The notes under the pieces were generated by a model. It ran no database searches, was not told the DNA's origin, and worked only from the letters and a program-made list of their open reading frames with translations. Below, one piece after another: positions 1-5,181 of a DNA stretch of 6,826 nt. A program made the translations under genes and the position numbers. Within the stretch, counting starts at the first letter, position 1. Each line of letters opens with the position of its first letter. The DNA comes from Chloroflexota bacterium (lineage in GTDB: Bacteria > Chloroflexota > Limnocylindria > QHBO01), in contig VBGQ01000027.1 in assembly GCA_005882055.1 (NCBI GenBank), forward strand, positions 1 through 6,826. The letters run 5' to 3'.

Positions 1-225
1 CTGATGCACCGCAACCTGGATCGCCGCGTCGAGACCCTGATCCGCGTGGACGACGAGGCCGCACGAAAACGCCTCACTGCGCTGCTCGACCTGGCGCTGC
101 ATGCCAACGAAGGAGTCTGGACGCTGCGTGAGGATGGTTCCTGGTCGCACCTCGAGGTCGACCCGGATCAGCCGCAGGTCGACATGCAACACGAGCTCAT
201 GCAACGTGCCGCCGCCCGTGCGTGA
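1..225 (+). CDS. ppk1: Polyphosphate kinase 1, C-terminal end (partial)
   Basis: Only the last 74 residues and the TGA stop (223-225) lie in the window; the reading frame is open back to base 1. The opening residues, LMHRNLDRRVETL, match the PPK1 C-terminal domain signature (typically SADxMxRNLxRRVE followed by an acidic stretch). That region belongs to the second phospholipase-D-like C-terminal domain, which helps form the active site. Ppk1 reversibly transfers the gamma phosphate of ATP to a growing polyphosphate chain. After the signature comes a helical segment (DDEAARKRLTALLDLAL) and a short tail with WTLREDGSW, as in PPK1 proteins that end with a beta hairpin. The ATG at 4-6 is an internal Met, not a start. 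The catalytic histidines lie upstream of the window and cannot be checked. The next gene starts inside this stop region, so the two are probably cotranscribed and translationally coupled. Confidence 0.9.
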   Translation: MMHRNLDRRVETLIRVDDEAARKRLTALLDLALHANEGVWTLREDGSWSHLEVDPDQPQVDMQHELMQRAAARA

Positions 226-1702
226 GCGCGAGCTCAAGCTTGCCGCCCCAGGATTGTTCGTCGTGCCGGATCTGACCGATGACGGCCTCGGCGTGCTCGC
301 CATGCAGGAGCTGCCCGAACTGCAGCTGACGAGCACCTATTACGACACGGCCGATCTGCGGCTGGCTCGGAGCGGCGTCACGCTCCGCTATCGGACCGGC
401 GAAGAGGCGGGACCCGTCTGGACCCTGAAGCTCCCAGCCGCGGGGCATGACGCAACGGAGCGCGACGAGCACAGCTTCCCCGGTCCCGCGGAGGGCGTGC
501 CTGCCGACGCGGCGGACTTGGTGACTGCGTTCGTGCGCAGCGCCCCGATCCAGCCGGTCGCCTCGCTCGAGACCAGACGCAAGCGCTGGATGCTGTGCAG
601 CGCGGACGACCAGGTGCTCGCCGAGCTGGCCGATGACCAGGTCACCGTCGTCGACGGGACCCGCGTCGTGGCTCGCTTCCGCGAGTTGGAGCTGGAGAGC
701 CGCGGCCCGGACCTGGCCGCGCTGCGCCCGATCGCCAATCGGCTGCGGCGCGCCGGAGCGGTCCTCGCCGAACCAGTCCCCAAGGCGGTACGGGCGCTCG
801 GCCCGCGCGCGTCCGCGCCACCCGATGTCGCGCCCGTTGAGGCCTCGCCAAACGAACCCGCAGTGCGGGCAGTCCAGGCCGCGCTTTCTGCGGGCCTCGG
901 GCGCCTTATCGCGAACGACCCGCCGACGCGCCTCGGCGACGTCGAGGGCCTCCACCAGATGCGGGTCGCCACGCGCCGCCTGCGAAGCGACCTGCGCACG
1001 TTTCGACCGCTCCTGGATCGGACCTGGGCCGCCGGCCTCTCGGACGAGCTGCGCTGGCTCGGCGATCGCCTGGGCGCCGTGCGGGACCCAGACGTCCAGC
1101 TCGGCAACCTGGGCAGCCTCGCGACCGACCTGCGGCCGGGAATCGACCCCTATCTGGAGCGCCTCCGCGACCGGCGGGCGACCGGCAGGGAGGCGCTGCT
1201 CGAAGCACTGACGAGCGAACGCTACGTGGCGCTCCTCGATCGGCTGGTGGATGCGGTCCGCGATCCATTGGTCGCCGACAGGGCGCAACGCCCCATCGAG
1301 CGTGCGCTGCCGAAGCTCGTCAGGCGCGCCTGGAGGCGGCTGAAGCGCGCTGGGGAGGCTATCGGTCCGGACGACCGCGACGACGAGTACCACGCCGTGC
1401 GCATCAAGGCGAAGCGCCTGCGCTACGCCGCCGAGGCGATCGGTCCATCGCTGGGCGACCGCGCGCCCGGATTGCGGCGCGTGGCGATGGCCGCCGCCGA
1501 TCTGCAGGATCTGCTGGGGGCGATGCACGACGCGGTCGTCACCCGCTCAGACCTGGAGGCCTCGCTGGGCGAGACCAACCACCGCAAGTACGCCTTCGCG
1601 GCCGGGCGCCTGGTGGAGCGCCTGGGAGCATCGGCCCGTGAAGGACGGCGACGCTATCCCAAGGCCTGGCGTCGCGTCGGGCGACGCTGGCGAAAGGCCT
1701 GA
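218..1702 (+). CDS. CYTH-CHAD domain protein (YgiF-like triphosphatase / polyphosphate-binding)
   Basis: A 494-residue two-domain protein. I place the start at the GTG at 218, because the CYTH signature ExExK (E3, E5, K7) follows at once and the 39 upstream residues of the longer frame are an out-of-frame reading of ppk1. Residues 1-195 form the CYTH triphosphate-tunnel domain: R51/R57/R59 in LARSGVTLRYRTG, K71 in WTLK, and the acidic strand ELELE (156-160). Residues about 212-490 are a CHAD domain: two helical repeats with conserved histidines, H246 in HQMRVATRRLRS and H392 in YHAVRIKAKRLRY, and a very basic C-terminus. Known from the families: CYTH-CHAD is the architecture of E. coli YgiF, an inorganic triphosphatase, and CHAD domains bind polyphosphate and go to polyphosphate granules. 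An 8-base overlap with ppk1 makes a polyphosphate role very likely; whether it is an active triphosphatase is inference. No Shine-Dalgarno is evident, consistent with translational coupling. The stop TGA shares its last A with the next ATG. Confidence 0.92.
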   Translation: MRERELKLAAPGLFVVPDLTDDGLGVLAMQELPELQLTSTYYDTADLRLARSGVTLRYRTGEEAGPVWTLKLPAAGHDATERDEHSFPGPAEGVPADAADLVTAFVRSAPIQPVASLETRRKRWMLCSADDQVLAELADDQVTVVDGTRVVARFRELELESRGPDLAALRPIANRLRRAGAVLAEPVPKAVRALGPRASAPPDVAPVEASPNEPAVRAVQAALSAGLGRLIANDPPTRLGDVEGLHQMRVATRRLRSDLRTFRPLLDRTWAAGLSDELRWLGDRLGAVRDPDVQLGNLGSLATDLRPGIDPYLERLRDRRATGREALLEALTSERYVALLDRLVDAVRDPLVADRAQRPIERALPKLVRRAWRRLKRAGEAIGPDDRDDEYHAVRIKAKRLRYAAEAIGPSLGDRAPGLRRVAMAAADLQDLLGAMHDAVVTRSDLEASLGETNHRKYAFAAGRLVERLGASAREGRRRYPKAWRRVGRRWRKA

Positions 1703-2640
1703 TGGCCGATACCAACACCATCCGCGCCGCCGGCGGTGTCCTGTGGCGGGAAGCGGATGGTGCCCTGACCGGACCCGCGGTCGAGGTCGCCATCATCCAC
1801 CGTCCTCGCTACGGTGACTGGACCCTCCCCAAGGGCAAGCTGGCCTCCGGCGAGTCGGAGGTCGACGGGGCCATCCGTGAAGTTCTCGAGGAGACTGGCT
1901 ACCGGACGCGTCTGGGCCGCGCCCTGGGCGAGACGCGCTACTTCAAGGAGCAGGCGGGATTCCTTCGTCCCAAAGTCGTGCGCTGGTGGGCGATGGAGGC
2001 GACGGGTGGCGCCTTCAGTCCGACACGAGAAGTGGACGAACTGCGCTGGGTAACGCTCGCGGAGGCGCACGAGGTCCTGACCCGCGAGACGGACCGCGAG
2101 CTTCTCGAGCGGTTCGTACGCGGCCCGGCACCCACGAGGGTCGTGCTGCTGGTGCGGCACGCGTCGGCCGGAAGCCGATCCGAGTGGACCGGCGACGATC
2201 GGCTTCGGCCTCTCGATGAGACCGGCTATCGGCAGGCGGAGGCGCTCGTCCGCCTGCTCGCGCATTTCGATCCCACGGAGATCGCCTCGGCCGATTTCGC
2301 GCGGTGCCGCCAGACGGTCGAACCGTTGGCGGAGGCCCTTGGGCTCGTGGTTCGCGAGACACCCGTCGTCTCCGAGGCGGGATACCCCGGCCACGAAAGC
2401 GAGGCGGTCACGCTTGTTCGAAGCATCGGAGGCCAGCATCACGCGAGCGTGATCTGCAGCCAGGGCGACGTGATCCCAGATCTGCTCTCCAGGCTCGCCA
2501 CGGCGGATTCTGTCGACCTGCCGCCGGAGGCCTCGCGGAAGGCGAGCACATGGGCCCTGACATTCCAGCTCGATCGGCTGGTGAGCTGCGACTACTTCCC
2601 GCCACCGACGGTCGTCGCTTCTGGCTCAGCCGTCGCGTAA
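1702..2640 (+). CDS. mutT1: MutT1-type Nudix hydrolase fused to SixA-like histidine phosphatase
   Basis: 312 residues in two domains. Residues 5-140 are a Nudix domain with a perfect Nudix box (Gx5Ex7REUxEExGU): G45, E51, then REVLEETGY at 59-67; E60, E63 and E64 are the expected metal ligands. Residues about 145-295 are a histidine-phosphatase domain of the SixA branch: VVLLVRHASA with R152 and nucleophile H153, and ASADFARCRQT around R201. The position normally holding the second catalytic histidine (CSHG) reads CSQGDVIPD, with Q254. The layout matches mycobacterial MutT1 (Rv2985), which hydrolyses 8-oxo-dGTP and related nucleotides and is encoded next to ppk1 in M. tuberculosis; the neighbourhood here agrees. 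Diadenosine polyphosphates are another plausible substrate. The start ATG overlaps the upstream TGA by one base (TGATG), with a GAAAGG element at 1692-1697. The protein is soluble, with no signal peptide or membrane span. Confidence 0.9.
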   Translation: MADTNTIRAAGGVLWREADGALTGPAVEVAIIHRPRYGDWTLPKGKLASGESEVDGAIREVLEETGYRTRLGRALGETRYFKEQAGFLRPKVVRWWAMEATGGAFSPTREVDELRWVTLAEAHEVLTRETDRELLERFVRGPAPTRVVLLVRHASAGSRSEWTGDDRLRPLDETGYRQAEALVRLLAHFDPTEIASADFARCRQTVEPLAEALGLVVRETPVVSEAGYPGHESEAVTLVRSIGGQHHASVICSQGDVIPDLLSRLATADSVDLPPEASRKASTWALTFQLDRLVSCDYFPPPTVVASGSAVA

Positions 2641-2646
2641 AGGAGG
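2639..2646 (+). promoter_or_regulatory. Strong Shine-Dalgarno for the TSUP gene
   Basis: AAAGGAGG, nearly the full anti-16S complement, ends 4 bases before the ATG at 2651. Its first two bases are the end of the upstream TAA stop. It fixes the start of the short membrane protein and is the strongest ribosome-binding site on the plus strand, in contrast to the coupled starts upstream. It suggests this last gene is translated independently of the gene before it. Confidence 0.8.
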
Positions 2647-2650
2647 ACCG

Positions 2651-3013
2651 ATGCCCGTGCTCTTGATCGTGGCCCTGATTGGCCTTATCGCCGGCGTGCT
2701 CGCAGGCCTGTTCGGCATCGGCGGCGGAGTCGTGATCGTGCCCGCACTGATCCTGCTCGCCGGATTTGGCGTAACCAAGGCTGCGGGAACGTCGCTGGCG
2801 GCGTTGTTGCTGCCGGTGGGGGCACTGGGGGCCTGGCAGTATTGGCAGGCCGGACTGATTGATCTCCGCGCCGCGCTCGTGCTGGCCGTCGGCATCCTGC
2901 TGGGAGCCTACCTCGGCGCTCGACTGGGGATCTCCCTGCCCGCCGCGACCGTGCAGCGCGGGTTCGGCGTGCTGCTCGTGGTGGTAGGCCTCCGCTTCGC
3001 CTTGCTCCCCTAG
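2651..3013 (+). CDS. Half-length TauE/SafE (TSUP) family membrane protein
   Basis: 120 hydrophobic residues with about four membrane spans (roughly 3-20 leading into a GGG re-entrant stretch to 37, 43-62, 72-92 and 103-118). The N-terminal GLFGIGGGVVIVPAL motif (19-33), the AGTSLAALLLPVG segment (45-57) and the closing LPAATVQRGFGVLLVVVG (96-113) are those of one TauE/SafE repeat. Known members usually have about 250 residues with two such repeats and export or import sulfite, sulfoacetate or other organic anions. This gene has one complete repeat with a proper start, a strong ribosome-binding site and a stop, so it looks like a genuine single-repeat form rather than a broken gene; such a protein would have to pair with itself, which is inference. 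The substrate is unknown. Its place as the last gene of a polyphosphate operon might hint at an anion linked to phosphate metabolism, but nothing in the sequence shows this. Confidence 0.85.
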   Translation: MPVLLIVALIGLIAGVLAGLFGIGGGVVIVPALILLAGFGVTKAAGTSLAALLLPVGALGAWQYWQAGLIDLRAALVLAVGILLGAYLGARLGISLPAATVQRGFGVLLVVVGLRFALLP

Positions 3014-3024
3014 GCAAGGAGCGG
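2992..3024. terminator. Hairpin at the convergent gene junction, possible bidirectional terminator
   Basis: Inverted repeat: CCGCT (2992-2996), a 3-base bulge, CCTTGC (3000-3005), the 8-base loop TCCCCTAG (3006-3013), then GCAAGGAGCGG (3014-3024). This gives 11 base pairs, mostly G:C. The loop holds the stop codons of both convergent genes, so it sits where a shared terminator is needed, and no other intergenic space exists there. Neither side has a T-run, so it is not a textbook intrinsic terminator; U-less hairpin terminators have been proposed in high-GC bacteria. It could alternatively protect the 3' ends of the transcripts. Confidence 0.45.
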
Positions 3025-4008
3025 TCGGAGCACGAGGTAGGCGAGCGCCGCCACTCCGCCCGCCGCCGGGAGCGTCACGATCCAGGCGATCCCGATATTG
3101 CGCGCCACCGCCCAGCGGACCGCGTTGAACCGGTCCGAGGCACCGACGCCCATGATCGCGCCGGAGATGACGTGCGTGGTGCTCACGGGCATGCCGAAGT
3201 GAGAGGCGAAGATGATGACGCTGGCCGCCGTGGTCTCCGCGGCGAAGCCATGCACGGGGTCCAGTTTCACCACTCGGGTGCCCATGGTCCGGATGATTCG
3301 CCAGCCTCCGGCGGCGGTTCCCAGGCTCATGGCAGTCGCCGCGGCCAGGATCACCGGGAGCGGCACCTTGAACTCGGGGATCACCCCCGCGGTGAGCAGT
3401 GCGAGGGTCATCACCCCCATCGTCTTCTGGGCGTCGTTGCTGCCATGACTGAAGGCCATGAACGCCGCCGAGAGGACCTGCAGCCGTCGAAACGAATCGT
3501 TCATGACGCGTGGATGCGCGCGCCGGAAGACGTTAAAGATGATGATCATCAGCAGCAGGGCCAGGAGCAGCCCTGCGAGCGGGGAGCCGACCAGCGGCAG
3601 GATGACCTTGCCCAGTACGCCGCCGAGGTTCCATGAGCCGAGCCCTGCCGCGACCGCAGCAGCGCCCAGCAGACCGCCGATCAGCGCATGGCTCGACGAG
3701 CTGGGGATTCCAAGTCGCCACGTGAGCAGGTTCCAGGCGGTGGCGCCAACCAGGGCGGCCGCGACGACCGCCTGGCCCTCGGCCTGGTTGCTGATCAGCC
3801 CCGCCCCCACGGTCTTGGCAACCGCGGTCCCGGTTAAGGCCCCCAGAAAGTTCGCGGCAGCGCTCATGGCGATCGCCCACTGCGGCTTGAGGGCGCGAGT
3901 CGAGACCGAGGTGGCGATGGCGTTCGCCGTGTCGTGGAAGCCGTTGACGTAGTCGAACGCCAGGGCCAAAGCCATGACGGCCAGGACCGCGTAGGTCAGA
4001 CCTGTCAC
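3010..4008 (-). CDS. pit: Inorganic phosphate permease, Pit family
   Basis: 332 residues, a multi-span membrane protein of the PiT family (metal-phosphate symport, low-affinity phosphate uptake in bacteria). Diagnostic motifs: GFHDTANAIATSVSTRAL (23-40), IPSSSSHALIGGLLGA (101-116), FSHGSNDAQKTMGVM (186-200) and FGMPVSTTHVISGAIMGVG (271-289). The first and third, and the second and fourth, are the internal-repeat partners expected of this inverted-topology fold, each with the conserved GxNDxxN/HD-type residues. A hydrophilic loop with basic residues lies around 161-178. The start is GTG at 4006-4008; an in-frame ATG twelve codons in (3973-3975) would cut into the first membrane span, so GTG is preferred although no clear Shine-Dalgarno is seen. 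Only 22 bases separate it from the upstream DUF47 gene, the usual DUF47-Pit pairing. The stop lies in a CTAG shared with the convergent TSUP gene. Confidence 0.95.
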   Translation of the reverse strand: MTGLTYAVLAVMALALAFDYVNGFHDTANAIATSVSTRALKPQWAIAMSAAANFLGALTGTAVAKTVGAGLISNQAEGQAVVAAALVGATAWNLLTWRLGIPSSSSHALIGGLLGAAAVAAGLGSWNLGGVLGKVILPLVGSPLAGLLLALLLMIIIFNVFRRAHPRVMNDSFRRLQVLSAAFMAFSHGSNDAQKTMGVMTLALLTAGVIPEFKVPLPVILAAATAMSLGTAAGGWRIIRTMGTRVVKLDPVHGFAAETTAASVIIFASHFGMPVSTTHVISGAIMGVGASDRFNAVRWAVARNIGIAWIVTLPAAGGVAALAYLVLRPLLA

Positions 4009-4025
4009 GAGAAGCCGCGGTTAGA

Positions 4026-4039
4026 CACGCCTAGGCGTG
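4026..4039. repeat. Perfect 14-bp palindrome over the DUF47 stop codon
   Basis: CACGCCTAGGCGTG is fully self-complementary. It spans the DUF47 stop (TAG, 4033-4031 on the minus strand) and the start of the 22-base gap before pit. In RNA it could fold as a 5-bp stem with a CTAG loop. It may act as a short intercistronic hairpin affecting the DUF47/pit expression ratio, or be a protein-binding site; which one cannot be told from sequence. The core CCTAGG also occurs at the other end of pit. Confidence 0.6.
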
Positions 4040-4648
4040 CTTCACCACGATTCGCTCGATGACGTTGGCGACGTCCTCGCAGGCGTCGATCGCGTTCTCC
4101 AACAGCCCGTAGACGTCCTTCCACTTGATGAGCTCGAGCGGATCGTCGCCGTTTCGGAAGAGTGCCGCCACTGCTTGGCGTGCGAGCTGATCGCCGTCAT
4201 TCTCGAGCCGATGGATCTCGATCCAGTAGTTCTCGAGTCCGGTGAATCCCCGAAGGTGGCGGAGGGCGTCCCCGATCTGCTCGCATTGCTTGGTGACGAT
4301 CTCCGCCTGCTGGCGCGCGACGTCTGTGGGTTCCTCGATGCGATACAGGATGCAGGTATCCGCGACCTCCTCGATCAGGTCGATAACGTCGTCGAGCCGG
4401 CTGATCAGGTTGTGGATGTCCTCCCGGTCGAAAGGGGTGACGAACGTCTCCTCCAACCGGTGCCCGATGTCGTGGCTGATCTGATCGCCGCGATGCTCGA
4501 GCTCGCGCAGCTGTGCGGCGATCCGCTCCCGATCTTGATACGTCGCGAAGAAGCTCTCCAGCGTTCGGGCGGCGGTCAGGACGTTCGAGGCGTCCTCCAC
4601 GAACATGTCGAAGAATTTCTCCTCACGAGGGATCAGCGGCAGGCGCAT
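4031..4648 (-). CDS. DUF47 family PhoU-like protein, Pit partner
   Basis: 205 residues, all-helical, soluble, and of normal length for the DUF47 (TIGR00153, PhoU-like) family. Visible signatures: the N-terminal FFDMFVEDASNV (12-23), ELEHRGDQISHDI (49-61), TPFDREDIHNLISRLDDVID (71-90), ENDGDQLAR (149-157) and WKDVYGLLENAIDACEDVANV (166-186). The acidic E/DxxxD repeats are the likely metal-binding sites shared with PhoU. Family members are typically encoded directly before a Pit permease and are thought to modulate its transport; a regulatory rather than enzymatic role is the usual inference. The ATG is 3 bases after the stop of a small membrane-peptide gene, with GGAG about 10 bases upstream, so translation is likely coupled. 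It differs from true PhoU, which goes with the ABC transporter PstSCAB; no pst genes are seen here. Confidence 0.9.
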   Translation of the reverse strand: MRLPLIPREEKFFDMFVEDASNVLTAARTLESFFATYQDRERIAAQLRELEHRGDQISHDIGHRLEETFVTPFDREDIHNLISRLDDVIDLIEEVADTCILYRIEEPTDVARQQAEIVTKQCEQIGDALRHLRGFTGLENYWIEIHRLENDGDQLARQAVAALFRNGDDPLELIKWKDVYGLLENAIDACEDVANVIERIVVKHA

Positions 4649-4651
4649 CGG

Positions 4652-4768
4652 TCAACCGCTCCGCAGCGCGAGGACCAGCAGCCCACCAACCACCACCACC
4701 CCGAGCAGGATCAACACCAGCCAGGAGATGAGGGATGGACTGCCCGACGTCGATGGTTGTTCGGTCAT
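4652..4768 (-). CDS. Small single-span membrane peptide (38 aa), unrecognised
   Basis: A 39-codon frame fills the space between the response regulator and DUF47. It runs from ATG (4768-4766) to TGA (4654-4652) and leaves 20 bases before it and 3 bases after it. The product has a short polar N-terminus rich in Ser/Thr/Pro (MTEQPSTSGSPS), an unbroken hydrophobic stretch of about 23 residues (13-35: a W16 interface, then Leu/Val/Ile with G23 and G28G29), and the end RSG. The lone Arg at the C-terminal side suggests C-in, N-out topology. There are no charged residues in the span. I do not recognise a family. Co-direction, tight packing and the clean membrane span argue for a real gene. The lack of a clear Shine-Dalgarno argues for caution, although coupling to the upstream stop is possible. 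It might be an accessory subunit or regulator of the Pit permease, or an anchor for DUF47; this is inference. Confidence 0.65.
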   Translation of the reverse strand: MTEQPSTSGSPSLISWLVLILLGVVVVGGLLVLALRSG

Positions 4769-4788
4769 GGGCCGCGATGGTACCCGGC

Positions 4789-5181
4789 TCAGGCCCCCGT
4801 CGGCGCCGTCCCGTTGCTCGGCTGAAGGACCCGGTCGACCTCGTGAAGCAGGTCCTTGAGGTGAAATGGCTTCGAGACCACGCCGACCGCGCCGAGCTGC
4901 GAGGCTGCGGTTAAGAGGCCCGGCGCCGCCGAGAGGAGGATGAGCGGTGGCACCGGGCGGGATCGTTCCTCGAGGGACGACTGGAATCCGAATGCGTCCA
5001 TCACCGGCATCATGACGTCGAGGATCACGAGGTCAGCGTCCCAGCCCTCGAGCTTCTCCAGGGCATCTCGGCCGTTCCACGCCACCCGGACCTCGTACCC
5101 ATCGTCAGCCAACACTTCGCCCAGCGTCTCCCGCAAGCCTTCGTCGTCGTCGACGACGAGGACGCGACTAACCGGGGGCAT
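4789..5181 (-). CDS. Stand-alone receiver-domain response regulator
   Basis: 130 residues, one CheY-like receiver domain and nothing else. The acidic pocket is D11, D12 and D13 (VLVVDDDE), the phosphoacceptor is D55 (LVILDVMMP), the switch residue is S84 (LILLSAA) and the conserved lysine is K104 (SKPF). All residues needed for phosphorylation are present. The last dozen residues (NGTAPTGA region) are a short flexible tail; no DNA-binding or enzymatic output domain follows. It overlaps the stop of the histidine kinase by 14 bases, so the kinase is the obvious phosphodonor. With no output domain it must act by protein contact or pass phosphate on. The next genes downstream encode a small membrane peptide, DUF47 and Pit, which makes the phosphate-uptake machinery a candidate target (inference). 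The position normally occupied by the G of the PxMDG motif is Ala (VMDAFGF, A63), a mild deviation. Confidence 0.92.
   Translation of the reverse strand: MPPVSRVLVVDDDEGLRETLGEVLADDGYEVRVAWNGRDALEKLEGWDADLVILDVMMPVMDAFGFQSSLEERSRPVPPLILLSAAPGLLTAASQLGAVGVVSKPFHLKDLLHEVDRVLQPSNGTAPTGA

Noticed and set aside
101..217. N-terminal extension of the CYTH-CHAD protein to the ATG at 101
   Set aside because: These 39 codons are a shifted reading of the ppk1 C-terminus and give a Ser/Arg/Cys-rich peptide; the CYTH motif starts right after the GTG at 218.
197..1528. Minus-strand open frame (443 codons) opposite the CYTH-CHAD gene
   Set aside because: The opposite strand carries clear CYTH and CHAD motifs over the whole interval; the antisense product is Arg/Gly/Ala-rich without a recognisable fold.
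4037..4825. Plus-strand open frame (262 codons) opposite DUF47
   Set aside because: Antisense of a well-conserved DUF47 gene and of the small membrane-peptide gene; no domain, and it would run through the response-regulator end.
5142..5161. GTC/GAC trinucleotide repeat and palindrome
   Set aside because: It encodes the conserved VVDDDE acidic pocket of the receiver domain; the symmetry follows from the GTC and GAC codons.
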